Shown in pieces: positions 25,890-34,759 of a stretch of DNA of 40,258 nucleotides. The DNA is from Cytophagaceae bacterium (lineage in GTDB: Bacteria; Bacteroidota; Bacteroidia; Cytophagales; Spirosomataceae): positions 1 through 40,258 of the forward strand of contig JAIXOL010000012.1 in the NCBI GenBank assembly GCA_027486845.1, written 5' to 3'. The notes under the pieces are model-generated. The model did no database searches and was not told the DNA's origin. It saw only the letters and a list, made by a program, of their open reading frames with translations. The first letter of the stretch is position 1, and each line of letters begins with the position of its first letter. The position numbers and the translations under genes were made by a program.

Positions 25890-26633
25890 ATGAAAACCTT
25901 CCATATTCTAAACGGCGATTGTTTAGCAGAACAGCTAAAAGTCACTAAAATCAATCAAGATTTCATCATTTGTCGAGAATGTTTAATTGATGGAAATGTT
26001 TCAGCCGATAATTTATCAGAATTTTGGAAAGTTAGAGCTAAGTTTATTTCGGAAATCTTCGGGGCAGATGATTATCATAAGAAAGTAGTATTAGAATTTG
26101 CAAAAATCAAACGAATTACCAAAAAGTCAGAAGTATGTCTATGGTTTGAAAATGATTTGTTTTGTCAAACAAACCTTTGGTTTGTACTTAGTTTGTTGTC
26201 AAAACAGGCCAATTTAAAACTTTTCAGAGTTTTTCCAGTAATTGAAAATGATACTGATATTTGGAAAGGTTTTGGGGTATCTACAACCGAAACACTTGAA
26301 AAAGCATTTAAATCAAAAGTAATATTTCAATTACAAGATATAAAATTAGGAACAAACCTTTGGGAAGCTTATCAAAGTCATGATTTTGTAAAACTGAAAG
26401 AATTATCGAAACAAAATTCTGCTTGTTTTCGATATTTAGAAGAAGTTTGCGACGCTCACATTGATAGATTTCCAAAGAATAATTCTATGAACAGACCAGA
26501 AAAAGTTATAAAAGAAATTATTAAAAGTGGCTCAAATGATTTCCAAAAAGTATTTACTGAGTTTTCAGCTAGAGAAGGAATTTACGGCTTTGGAGATTTA
26601 CAGCTAAAGGAAATTTTTAAGCGATTGATTTAA
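25890..26633 (+). CDS. DUF1835 domain-containing protein
   Basis: A 247-residue cytoplasmic protein. The opening MKTFHILNGDCLAEQLK, followed by FIICRECLIDGNVS, is the DUF1835 signature, and WFENDLFCQTNLWFVLSLL (about 90-108) is the second conserved block with its FENDLFCQ motif. The function of DUF1835 proteins is not established. It starts 17 bp after the LysM gene's terminator. Its TAA abuts the hemW stop codon directly: the two convergent genes meet with no base between them. Confidence 0.82.
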   Translation: MKTFHILNGDCLAEQLKVTKINQDFIICRECLIDGNVSADNLSEFWKVRAKFISEIFGADDYHKKVVLEFAKIKRITKKSEVCLWFENDLFCQTNLWFVLSLLSKQANLKLFRVFPVIENDTDIWKGFGVSTTETLEKAFKSKVIFQLQDIKLGTNLWEAYQSHDFVKLKELSKQNSACFRYLEEVCDAHIDRFPKNNSMNRPEKVIKEIIKSGSNDFQKVFTEFSAREGIYGFGDLQLKEIFKRLI

Positions 26634-27809
26634 TTATACCAAAAACAAATCGCTCGCTATTCTATCGGCAAATAATTTACCCTTTTGTGTAAGCATAAGC
26701 CGTTTATTATCAAGTTTCAAAAAATTTTGAGACAAATTTTGACGAAGTATTTCTTCATTAGAATTTAGCCATTTTGAGCCAACCATTTTTTCAATCTCTG
26801 CTAAATCACAGCCCCATTTAGTACGTAGGCCAGTCATAATGTAATCGTTAACTTTTTCTTCTGCAGTTAGAATCTCATAATCGGCAGGAACTTTTCCAAG
26901 CGTAAGAGCTTTGATATAAGCAGGATTATTCGACACATTAAATTGGCGAGATTCTCCATTGAAAGAGTGAGCTGAAGGTCCAATTCCCAAATATTCATGG
27001 CGTTTCCAATACGAGGAATTGTGTCGAGAATAGCGATTATCTCTACAAAAATTCGAGATTTCATACTGATCATAACCATTTTTAGCCAAAGTATTTACCA
27101 AAATATCAAATTGCTGTGAAGCAAATTCTTCATCAATCGGGGGTATTTTATTGATTTGCAACCATTTACCAAAAACAGTTTTAGGTTCAATCGTCAAACA
27201 ATACGATGAAATATGTGGAACATTCAATGAAATTGCTTTTTCTAAATCTTGCTGCCAAATCTCATGCACGCCATGTATTAATTCTGACTGCGTTTTTTGC
27301 AGTTTTTTAGGAGGCGTAAGCGATGGATGAATTCCATAAATCAAATCAATCGTTAGATTCTCGAAACCCATTTCTTGAGCCAAACGCACACAATCTTCGG
27401 CGTGTTGCGAAGTATGAATACGATTAAGGTATTTTAGATGATTATTATCAAAAGATTGAATGCCAATGCTGAGTCGATTAAAGCCAAATCTTTGTAGAAT
27501 TGCCAGACGATCACGAGTTATATCATCGGGGTTGGCTTCCATTGTTATTTCAATGTCGTCAGAGAAGGTATAATGCTTCTTGATTGCCTCAAAAATATTA
27601 GACAACTCATTCATGCTGAGCAATGAAGGAGTGCCTCCTCCAAAATATATAGTTTCTAGTCGCTTGTTCTTCAAGTAGTTAGCCTGCAAATCTATTTCTC
27701 GACAGATGCATTCTACAACCGTAGTTTTCAAGGTCAGATTCGTACTGAAATGAAAATCACAGTAATTGCAAGCCTGACGGCAAAAAGGTATGTGGAGGTA
27801 TAAATGCAA
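26634..27809 (-). CDS. hemW: radical SAM heme chaperone HemW
   Basis: A 391-residue radical SAM protein of the HemN/HemW type. The N-terminal LYLHIPFCRQACNYCDFHFS holds the CxxxCxxC cluster ligands; TIYFGGGTPSLL and EITMEANPDD are the SAM-binding strands; RLSIGIQSFD continues the barrel; a C-terminal HemN_C part follows (about 310-391). The Cys after YC is absent (CDF), as in HemW and unlike the coproporphyrinogen oxidase HemN. The start is TTG 27809: a stop lies four codons upstream in frame and no ATG precedes the cysteine motif. The methyltransferase gene ends 97 bp upstream on the same strand. Confidence 0.92.
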   Translation of the reverse strand: MHLYLHIPFCRQACNYCDFHFSTNLTLKTTVVECICREIDLQANYLKNKRLETIYFGGGTPSLLSMNELSNIFEAIKKHYTFSDDIEITMEANPDDITRDRLAILQRFGFNRLSIGIQSFDNNHLKYLNRIHTSQHAEDCVRLAQEMGFENLTIDLIYGIHPSLTPPKKLQKTQSELIHGVHEIWQQDLEKAISLNVPHISSYCLTIEPKTVFGKWLQINKIPPIDEEFASQQFDILVNTLAKNGYDQYEISNFCRDNRYSRHNSSYWKRHEYLGIGPSAHSFNGESRQFNVSNNPAYIKALTLGKVPADYEILTAEEKVNDYIMTGLRTKWGCDLAEIEKMVGSKWLNSNEEILRQNLSQNFLKLDNKRLMLTQKGKLFADRIASDLFLV

Positions 27810-27906
27810 GAATTGTTGTTATGAATAGTTCTTTTATTTAGTTGCAGGTGATTAAATTGTTGTTGGTTACGACAATGTATAATACAAACCATACTTTTTC
27901 AACGAC

Positions 27907-28683
27907 TTACTTTGTAGCCACAAAAAAGAAATCAATGCACTTTTCTGGCTCGTTTGACACATGAAAGTCTGTAACATCTATAGAAGCAGCCAAACTGCCC
28001 GTTTCTGCCATTAGTTTATTTCTATTGAAACGATTCAAAAATTCGTAAGGTCCACGGAGCATCCAAGCCGGCAGTCGGTGTTGTAAATTAAGGACATCGA
28101 AACGCATGATTTTATTCACCGATTGTTTATTTTCTTCATAATAATCCCATACTTTTTTGTTTCCGCCCACTCCCATTGTATCGACTTTCGAGAAATATTT
28201 TTGCATCAAAGTTCGTAATTCTTGCGTGTCATACTCACGCACGTGCCACGGATTACGACTTAATGAATATGGTCGATTAACGGTTGTTAGCAAAACTCGT
28301 CCGTTTGGTTTCAGTACACGAGCGATTTCTGACAAGAATTTATGGTCATCTTGAATGTGTTCGATAACTTGAAAAGTTACTACATAATCAAAAGTATTAT
28401 CTTTGAAAGCAGAAAGATGCGGTAAATCTGCCGTACTAAAAGTATGCTTTGAGTAAGCTGCTTGCAGTTGGTCAATCAGCGGTTGGTTTTTATCAAGACC
28501 AGTATAATGATCACATTTTTCGATGAGCGTTTCAACACCACGTCCCCAGCCACAGCCTAATTCTAAAACATTTCCATGAATAATTTTTGCCGCTTCTACA
28601 TAAGGAAAATATAGGCGTTGATGAACAGGGTTATCCGATGGAATTTCGGCACTCGTGATTTCGGTGGTTGCGTATTTACTCAC
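27907..28683 (-). CDS. class I SAM-dependent methyltransferase
   Basis: A 258-residue Rossmann methyltransferase. Motif I is IHGNVLELGCGWGRGVETLI (about 33-52), motif II is around GLDKNQPLIDQL, and TFDYVVTFQVIEHIQDDHKF is the motif IV region, typical of the UbiE/Methyltransf_11 group. FFFVATK ends the protein. The acceptor cannot be inferred from the sequence; neighbours offer no pathway link. Translation starts at GTG 28683, just 20 nt downstream of a good TATCTTTG promoter element. Confidence 0.87.
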   Translation of the reverse strand: MSKYATTEITSAEIPSDNPVHQRLYFPYVEAAKIIHGNVLELGCGWGRGVETLIEKCDHYTGLDKNQPLIDQLQAAYSKHTFSTADLPHLSAFKDNTFDYVVTFQVIEHIQDDHKFLSEIARVLKPNGRVLLTTVNRPYSLSRNPWHVREYDTQELRTLMQKYFSKVDTMGVGGNKKVWDYYEENKQSVNKIMRFDVLNLQHRLPAWMLRGPYEFLNRFNRNKLMAETGSLAASIDVTDFHVSNEPEKCIDFFFVATK

Positions 28684-28702
28684 TTTTCTAATGTTTTATT
28701 TT

Positions 28703-28711
28703 GCAAAGATA
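28703..28711 (-). promoter_or_regulatory. proximal promoter element for the methyltransferase gene
   Basis: On the minus strand TATCTTTGC lies 20 nt before the GTG start. The distal TTG is not obvious because the upstream DNA is the heptamer repeat at 28715-28750. Confidence 0.5.
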
Positions 28712-28714
28712 GGC

Positions 28715-28750
28715 AAGAATTAGGAATTAAGAATTGAGAATTGAGAATTA
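28715..28750. repeat. AATTnAG heptamer run
   Basis: About five consecutive 7-bp units (variants of GAATTAA/GAATTGA) directly upstream of the methyltransferase promoter. It is the same word set as in the inverted repeats at 2551-2609 and 23928-23997, but here in one orientation only. Confidence 0.7.
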
Positions 28751-28820
28751 TGCTGTTTCAGTTTAAAATTTACACAAAATATCATTCGTTTTTTCTGAAA
28801 AGTCTAATTACAAATCGTCT

Positions 28821-29138
28821 ATGAAAAAAAGACTAATTATTTTAAGATTCTTACTTTATTCCAACATCGGTTTCGCCCAAAAAGATATTTATCGTTCTCA
28901 CCCCTCATTTATCCCATCAATAAATTTCAATAAAACTCAACCCATTTTTAAAAATAACATACTTTTCTTGCAAAATAAACCACTAATTTCGCAATATTTG
29001 CCCAAGAAACGAGATTGTTATTATTTGTTGGCTTCGCAAACTTCGATTTGTTTCAACCGAGAAATAAAAATGGAAGCCATAAGCAAGCAAACCAAACAAT
29101 TATTCTTCAAGATGAAAATGTGGAAGTATTTTCATTAA
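28821..29138 (+). CDS. small putative exported protein, perhaps decayed
   Basis: A 105-codon frame with a signal-like N-terminus (KKRLIILRFLLYSNIGFAQ) and a basic remainder. The C-terminal third (CFNREIKMEAISK, then LFFKMKMWKYFH) faintly recalls a short tail motif I remember from other Bacteroidota secreted proteins (FCxxExKxE...FRLG), but the match is weak and ends early. A second overlapping frame in another register (29015-29203) hints at a frameshift. The terminator just downstream would serve it, which supports transcription. Confidence 0.35.
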   Translation: MKKRLIILRFLLYSNIGFAQKDIYRSHPSFIPSINFNKTQPIFKNNILFLQNKPLISQYLPKKRDCYYLLASQTSICFNREIKMEAISKQTKQLFFKMKMWKYFH

Positions 29139-29151
29139 TAATTCATAAAAA

Positions 29152-29182
29152 AACGTGCCACACTTCTAAGGTATGGCACGTT
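29152..29182. terminator. bidirectional terminator
   Basis: AACGTGCCA and TGGCACGTT form a 9-bp stem with a 13-nt loop, preceded by a run of A and lying 23 bp past the DAHP synthase stop on the minus strand. Confidence 0.75.
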
Positions 29183-29204
29183 AAGTTACTTTATTATTCG
29201 TAAA

Positions 29205-30299
29205 TTATGCGGGTTGATTATTCATCACCTCAGTTTGCTTACGGATAGATTCCATGTGAATCAATTTGAACATTTCTTCAACCAATTCAGGGTAAAGGTT
29301 TAATTTTTTTCCTAAATCTGCACGGTTGTTGTGCAATTCTTTCCAACGGTCAAGTTGCAAAACAGCCACGTTATTTTCACGCTTGTATTCTCCCAATTTC
29401 TCAACAACTGACATACGAGCTGCTAAAACTTCGAGTAATTCACGGTCGATATTATCAATTTTCTGACGTAACTGATCTAATTCGTTTTGGAATTCAACAC
29501 CATAAGAAGCCTTACGAATTTCCAAAGATTTCAACATTTCGCCCAAAGCTTCCGGCGTTAATTGTTGAGATGCATCCGACCATGCTTCATCTGGATTGCG
29601 GTGCGATTCGATGATTAAACCGTCATAGTTTAAATCTAATGCACGTTGTGCCAATTCATACAAATATGCACGTTTTCCGGCCATATGGCTTGGGTCACCT
29701 ATAATTGGTAATTGAGGGAAAAGTGTTTTCAACTCAACCGCCATTTGCCACATTGGTGAATTACGGAATTTTGTTTCTTGGGCATTCGAGAAACCACGGT
29801 GAATAGCCGCCATTTTCTTAATTCCTGCTCCAGCGATACGCTCAAAAGCACCTACCCAAAGAGCTAAATCTGGGTTTACAGGGTTTTTGATTAATACTGG
29901 TACATCAACGCCTTTCAAAGCATCAGCTAAATCCTGTACATTAAAAGGGTTTACTGTCGTTCTTGCACCAATCCAAAGGATGTCGATGCCATATTTCAAT
30001 GCCAACTCAATATGTTGAGGTGTAGCTACTTCAATTGCAATTGGTAAACCAGTTTGTTTTTTTGCTTCAACCAACCATGGCAAAGCAGCTTCTCCCATGC
30101 CTTCAAAACTACCTGGGCGAGTTCGAGGTTTCCAAACACCCGCACGTATCACATGAGCATAGCCTTCTTTGGCGATGCGAGATACGGTTTCCGAAACTTG
30201 TTCTTCGGTCTCGGCACTACATGGCCCAGCGATAATTAATGGCTTCCCTGCGGTATCAATCCAACTGCTAAGAGGAAGTACGTCTAAATTTGCTTTCAT
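29205..30299 (-). CDS. bifunctional DAHP synthase / chorismate mutase
   Basis: A 364-residue fusion. Residues about 1-260 are a type I beta DAHP synthase, which condenses phosphoenolpyruvate and erythrose 4-phosphate to open the shikimate pathway: PLIIAGPCSAETEEQV, RAGVWKPRTRPGSFEGMG, LWIGARTTVNPF, LIKNPVNPD, AGIKKMAAIHRGFS and IGDPSHMAGKR carry the substrate and metal sites. Residues about 270-355 are an AroQ-type chorismate mutase helix bundle (LDQLRQKIDNIDRELLEVLA, RMSVVEKLGEYKRENN), the first step toward Phe and Tyr. The mutase part may also act as the allosteric domain, as known for related fusions with the reverse order. The gene stands alone. Confidence 0.94.
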   Translation of the reverse strand: MKANLDVLPLSSWIDTAGKPLIIAGPCSAETEEQVSETVSRIAKEGYAHVIRAGVWKPRTRPGSFEGMGEAALPWLVEAKKQTGLPIAIEVATPQHIELALKYGIDILWIGARTTVNPFNVQDLADALKGVDVPVLIKNPVNPDLALWVGAFERIAGAGIKKMAAIHRGFSNAQETKFRNSPMWQMAVELKTLFPQLPIIGDPSHMAGKRAYLYELAQRALDLNYDGLIIESHRNPDEAWSDASQQLTPEALGEMLKSLEIRKASYGVEFQNELDQLRQKIDNIDRELLEVLAARMSVVEKLGEYKRENNVAVLQLDRWKELHNNRADLGKKLNLYPELVEEMFKLIHMESIRKQTEVMNNQPA

Positions 30300-30367
30300 T
30301 AGTTAATTAAAGGAGCGAGATAACTCGCTTTTATAAAAAAATCAAAAAAAATACTCCTTAAATGTAA

Positions 30368-30375
30368 TATATTTG
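30368..30375 (+). promoter_or_regulatory. proximal promoter element of the proline dehydrogenase gene
   Basis: TATATTTG lies 103 bp before the ATG. The distal element is unclear. It implies a 5' leader of about 90 nt. Confidence 0.4.
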
Positions 30376-30478
30376 CACCGCATTTCAAGCAAAAACTATT
30401 CCTGTGTAATATTTTCTCTTGAAATAATACAAATCATCATCAAAACTAAATATTCTAAAAAATTTAAAAACAACAAAC

Positions 30479-31684
30479 ATGGAAACTGCTACGCAGAATC
30501 ATCATCTGAGTTTTGAGGATACGTCCGTGGCCTTTGCTCATCAGTCAGATAGTAAACTTCGCAAAACTTATTTAATTTTTGCGATGATGAATCAAAATTG
30601 GCTCGTAAAGATAGGAACTTTTTTTATAAAATTAATACTCAAATTAGGTTTACCTGTAAAATTACTTATTAAAAATACTTTATTTAACCAATTTTGTGGT
30701 GGAGAAAGTATAGAAACTTGTCAGAAAACAATAGAAAATTTGGCGAAGGGAAAAATAGGAACAATACTTGACTATTCGGTTGAAGGCGAAGACAACGAAA
30801 AAGATTTTGATAAAACTACCGAAGAATTAGTAAAAACCATCAAAAAAGCAGCACAACAAACGACAGATATACCATTTTCAGTCTTTAAAGTATCAGGCAT
30901 TGGTTCAGTTGATCTTCTTGAAAAAGTACAAGAATACGAAGAAGATTTAACAAATGAAGATAAAGCCGCTTTTGAAAGAGTAAATAATCGGGTTGATAGA
31001 CTTTGCAAATTGGCGGCTGAACTTAATGTAAAGATTTTTTTGGATGCCGAAGAAACTTGGATTCAAGATGTGATTGACAATATTTGCTACGAAATGATGA
31101 AAAAATATAACGTAGGTGGTCAAACTATTGTCTATAACACATATCAGTTATATCGTTGGGAAAGTCTTGATAACCTTATGAAAGCTTGTGAAAAAGGACG
31201 TGAACAAGGCTATACCATTGGCGGAAAACTTGTGCGTGGAGCGTACATCGAAAAAGAACACCGCCGTGCTGCCGAAAAGGAATATAAAAGTCCAATTCAT
31301 ATCACAAAAGAAGAAACCGACATTGATTTTAACAAAGCAGTGCATTATGCCGTTGAAAATATTGATGTCCTTTCGATTTGCCTTGGCACTCATAATGAAG
31401 AAAGTTGCTTGTTATGTGTAAAATTGATGGAAGAAAACAGAATTGCTAAAAATGATGCCCGAATATGGTTTGCTCAGCTTTTGGGAATGAGTGATAATAT
31501 TTCGTACAATTTGGCAAATTCGGGCTTTAATGTAGCAAAATACGTACCTTATGGGCCAGTCGAGGCCGTTATGCCTTATTTATTCCGTCGTGCTGAGGAA
31601 AACTCTTCAATTGCCGGACAAAGTAGCCGAGAGTATTTACTGGTAAAAAGAGAACGTGAACGCCGAACAAAAAAGGTTGCTTAG
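30479..31684 (+). CDS. proline dehydrogenase
   Basis: A 401-residue flavoenzyme that oxidises proline to pyrroline-5-carboxylate. It is the single-domain, mitochondrial-like type, longer than the minimal bacterial PRODH and without the PutA aldehyde dehydrogenase domain. Barrel motifs include FSVFKVSGIGSVDLL, KIFLDAEETWIQDVID, IVYNTYQLYRWESLDNL, GGKLVRGAYIEKEHRRA and the FAD/proline site ARIWFAQLLGMSDNISYNLA followed by GPVEAVMPYLFRRAEENS. The expected partner, P5C dehydrogenase, is not in the window. It has its own promoter element and is followed by over 200 bp without a gene. Confidence 0.94.
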   Translation: METATQNHHLSFEDTSVAFAHQSDSKLRKTYLIFAMMNQNWLVKIGTFFIKLILKLGLPVKLLIKNTLFNQFCGGESIETCQKTIENLAKGKIGTILDYSVEGEDNEKDFDKTTEELVKTIKKAAQQTTDIPFSVFKVSGIGSVDLLEKVQEYEEDLTNEDKAAFERVNNRVDRLCKLAAELNVKIFLDAEETWIQDVIDNICYEMMKKYNVGGQTIVYNTYQLYRWESLDNLMKACEKGREQGYTIGGKLVRGAYIEKEHRRAAEKEYKSPIHITKEETDIDFNKAVHYAVENIDVLSICLGTHNEESCLLCVKLMEENRIAKNDARIWFAQLLGMSDNISYNLANSGFNVAKYVPYGPVEAVMPYLFRRAEENSSIAGQSSREYLLVKRERERRTKKVA

Positions 31685-31901
31685 AGCTTGATAAATTTTG
31701 TTTGTTTTGTTGTAAAAGTAATACAAATGGCTCAAAAAACGCTAATATTTAAACAATTTGCAACTAAAGTAACAATTCGTAACGAGCAGTAAACAAGTCC
31801 TTAATCACGAAATACAATAAAATTGATAGACTTTTCGAGAGTTTAGTCTATTTTTGTTAATTGATAAATATTAAACAGATTTAGTAAATAAAATTTCACG
31901 C

Positions 31902-32732
31902 ATGTCTGACATTGCTTTAAAAGGAAAATCACCGTACAAGTTTTTATTCTTAACGCTCATATTGATTCTGCTCGACCAAGCAATCAAACTTTGGATGTAT
32001 TATGATGTTTTACCTAATCATTACGGCGAGATTGACCTAATTCCTGATTTTTTCAAATTACATTATGTTGAAAACAAAGGAATGGCATTTGGAATGGAAC
32101 TTGGCGGTGAGTACGGCAAGTTGATTTTGACTACATTCCGCTTAGGTGCAATGGTTGGAATATGTTGGTATTTGGTGCATTTGGCACAAAGAAATGCACA
32201 TTCAGGTTTACTTTGGTCGATAGCAGCTGTTTTGGGTGGAGCTATTGGAAACGTAATTGACAGTACCTTTTACGGTGTTTTCTTAAACAATGCCCCTATG
32301 GGCGTTTCGACTCCGTGGTTTCATGGACAAGTAATTGACATGTTTTATGCGAATGGCCTTGATGGTCAGTATCCGGACTGGATTCCATTCATAGGTGGAG
32401 ATTATAACACAACTCCAATTTTTAATTTTGCCGATGCTTGTATTTTCTGTGGTGTTGTAAGTATTCTAATTTTCCAACAACGATTCTTTGAATTTGACAA
32501 TGTTCAAAAACCCACTACAATCGAAGAAGAAAACAAAAATGATGAAATTTCAGGTCATATCGAAATTTCAAACGAAACTTTAGCAGAAACCTTAGAAGTA
32601 GAAGAAAAGCTAAACGATGAAATAAATGAAGAAGTAAATGAAATAGTAATCGAAGATCAACAATTTAGATTAACAGAAGAGACATCGAAAAATATAAGTG
32701 AAGAAAATCCAGATTTAGAAACCAAAAACTAA
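31902..32732 (+). CDS. lspA: lipoprotein signal peptidase with acidic C-terminal extension
   Basis: A 276-residue LspA, the inner-membrane aspartyl protease that removes signal peptides from prolipoproteins; the window's predicted lipoproteins would be its substrates. LILLDQAIKLW opens the first helix; VENKGMAFGM is the conserved N..A/GxAF motif; the catalytic Asp residues lie in GAIGNVIDS and FNFADACIF. Between them is a longer periplasmic loop (FHGQVIDMFYANGLDG to GGDYN) as in other Bacteroidota. The last 70 or so residues are an acidic, probably disordered tail (EEENKNDEIS, ETLEVEEKLNDEINEEVNE) absent from the usual 160-220 residue enzymes. The following small membrane gene starts 6 bp later. 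Confidence 0.94.
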   Translation: MSDIALKGKSPYKFLFLTLILILLDQAIKLWMYYDVLPNHYGEIDLIPDFFKLHYVENKGMAFGMELGGEYGKLILTTFRLGAMVGICWYLVHLAQRNAHSGLLWSIAAVLGGAIGNVIDSTFYGVFLNNAPMGVSTPWFHGQVIDMFYANGLDGQYPDWIPFIGGDYNTTPIFNFADACIFCGVVSILIFQQRFFEFDNVQKPTTIEEENKNDEISGHIEISNETLAETLEVEEKLNDEINEEVNEIVIEDQQFRLTEETSKNISEENPDLETKN

Positions 32733-32738
32733 AAAATC

Positions 32739-32999
32739 ATGACATTTTTATCGAATCAAAATTATAAGTGGATAATCTTAGTATTATTTCTAGGCTTAGT
32801 CTTTGTTCCTGCTCAAATACCTTCTCCAATGTTTAAGTCAATTGCACTTGGAGTTTTTGGTGGTGGATGTCTATTTTTTGAATTACTTTCGCTCAAAAGT
32901 CTCAAAAACAATCCTAATACCTATCGTTCAGAATTCCGTCAGACTGTTTTACTTATTATCCTAACTATAATGTTATTGATAGTAAATTTAGTAATTTAG
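32739..32999 (+). CDS. small membrane protein of unknown function
   Basis: An 86-residue protein with three hydrophobic segments: WIILVLFLGLVFVPA, SIALGVFGGGCLFFELLS and VLLIILTIMLLIVNLVI at the C-terminus. No family recognised. It lies 6 bp after lspA and is very probably co-transcribed with it. Confidence 0.7.
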   Translation: MTFLSNQNYKWIILVLFLGLVFVPAQIPSPMFKSIALGVFGGGCLFFELLSLKSLKNNPNTYRSEFRQTVLLIILTIMLLIVNLVI

Positions 33000-33104
33000 T
33001 AGCCTTTATCTTTAAAAAATAATCTTAAGCTTTCTTTGATCATATATCGAATAAATATTTTGGTTATCAATAATAAACGCTAAAAATTTTATATTCCTAG
33101 CTGT

Positions 33105-33857
33105 ATGAAAAAGCTGACAAGTGTTGTATTTTTTCTAATCGGAACTACCGTTTTTGCTCAGAATAACATGATGCAAAACACCAAAGATGCACTTAATGTG
33201 GGTGGAATGAAGGTTGGGCAACATACTTCAACAATGCTATATGGTTTCGATACTCGTTCCACCGAAGTGCTGGGTTCTTACTATCTCGACCAAAATTGGT
33301 CGCTTGCCACTGTAAGATTTTATCCTAAGACTATTTCAACGCCAAAAGGAAGTGTAAAGCTCGACTCGCTTACTGATGTTCAGATTAAAATCATTTTGTA
33401 CGGAAATGATGTAGAATTTAATACGCCCGAAGGAGTGAAGGTTATTTCGGGAACACTTATTAAAAGTTTTACACTACAAAAGCTCAATCAGTTGCCTAAA
33501 AACTATATAAGCACACTTGAATTTATTGACAATTACGATAAAATTAAACCAAGTTTTTTTGAATTATTGGTTGATGGGAAAGTAAAATTGCTTGAATATA
33601 CAAGAGTAAATATCCAAAAACCTGATTATGTAGAGGCTTTTAATACAGGAAGTAAAGACATCAAAATAACAAAAGACAAGCAGTTATTTATCACACAAGG
33701 AAAGGAAGTATTGAAGCTTAACACCAATAAAAAAGAAATTTTGGAGCTGATGTCTGATAAAAAAACTGAGGTTGAAGCATTTATCAAACAAAATAATTTG
33801 TCAGTAAAAGACCGAGTTGATTTATTACAGATATTCAAATTTTATAACGAAAGATAA
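33105..33857 (+). CDS. exported protein of unknown function
   Basis: A 250-residue protein with signal peptide LTSVVFFLIGTTVFAQ. The mature part is mixed alpha/beta with no motif I recognise; it contains MLYGFDTRSTEVLGSYYLDQ and ends in a helical, charged section (EVEAFIKQNNLSVKDRVDLL). It lacks a lipobox, so it is presumably periplasmic or surface-exposed. It ends 2 bp from the convergent membrane-protein gene. It lies 105 bp after the lspA pair and may be separate from them. Confidence 0.7.
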   Translation: MKKLTSVVFFLIGTTVFAQNNMMQNTKDALNVGGMKVGQHTSTMLYGFDTRSTEVLGSYYLDQNWSLATVRFYPKTISTPKGSVKLDSLTDVQIKIILYGNDVEFNTPEGVKVISGTLIKSFTLQKLNQLPKNYISTLEFIDNYDKIKPSFFELLVDGKVKLLEYTRVNIQKPDYVEAFNTGSKDIKITKDKQLFITQGKEVLKLNTNKKEILELMSDKKTEVEAFIKQNNLSVKDRVDLLQIFKFYNER

Positions 33858-33859
33858 TT

Positions 33860-34630
33860 CTACAAATAACGTTTCACCACAGAACGCATCAATAAATTTA
33901 ATAGAATATTTACCACAAAACCGATAGCAAAAGTAGTAGCAATCGGAAAATGAGGTAAAAGTTTTGCTTGCAAAAACAAAAAGGTAGCAAAACCTATGAA
34001 TCCAGTTAGCATTCCCCGAAGTATAATCGAAGTGCCATACGCTCCTTGTGTATAATGAGTAAAAGCCGCTAAAATAGCAGTTATAATAGGAAATGGCGTG
34101 AGTATTCCACTCCAAGTTGGCCCTAAAATTTGGGCTAAATAAGTGATTAAGGCCACAAAAACTGTAATAATGACCATTCGGAGATAAATATCAAATTTTA
34201 AAGTCTGCCCCGAACTTGCTTGTGTTTCTAACTTAGGAAAAAATTTCAATCCAATCAAACTCAGTATTACTGCAATCAAAAACCATGCTTCCAAACCCAT
34301 GAAATTTTCGAAGGTTTTCAGCAAAACAGTTGTTGCAACAAAGGCACAATAAGCCAAAATCAAACTTATGTACCATTTAGATTTAAGTGCGGAATAGATA
34401 TAAGCAAAACAGAAAGCCAAAACCCCAACAATACCCATCATAATGCCTTTTACGCTATTTACGGCAAAATCTACGCCTTGCTCAATCGTAAAAAAAAGCA
34501 TAATTGGTCCCGCTATCCAAGGCAAACTGGCAATCATTCCCCCTACCAAATTACCCCATTTTTTGCTAGCAATTGTCACACCTCCAATCACTATGGGCAT
34601 CATTATTATTTTAATCAAAAGTGTATTCAT
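33860..34630 (-). CDS. polytopic membrane protein with two similar halves
   Basis: A 256-residue protein with about eight hydrophobic helices. The two halves look alike: KWGNLVGGMIASLPWIAGPI followed by EQG, K-G-I-M-M-G and a helix in the first, and GPTWSGILTPFPIITAILAA followed by TQG, L-R-G-M-L-T-G and a helix in the second. Such duplication is common in small transporters, but I do not recognise the family and give no substrate. Start ATG 34630 leaves the first helix intact; the longer frame to 34681 adds a poor N-terminus. It follows the HAD gene on the same strand after 129 bp. Confidence 0.75.
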   Translation of the reverse strand: MNTLLIKIIMMPIVIGGVTIASKKWGNLVGGMIASLPWIAGPIMLFFTIEQGVDFAVNSVKGIMMGIVGVLAFCFAYIYSALKSKWYISLILAYCAFVATTVLLKTFENFMGLEAWFLIAVILSLIGLKFFPKLETQASSGQTLKFDIYLRMVIITVFVALITYLAQILGPTWSGILTPFPIITAILAAFTHYTQGAYGTSIILRGMLTGFIGFATFLFLQAKLLPHFPIATTFAIGFVVNILLNLLMRSVVKRYL

Positions 34631-34759
34631 AGGTAATGAACATGAGATTCGAGACAGGAGACAAAAGCAGTTTTCTTTCACAATAAACCACTGATAAACA
34701 ATTATTTACAACAAAAAAACTACTTTTCTATGTTTTTACTTAAATTTTTAAAAAATTTA

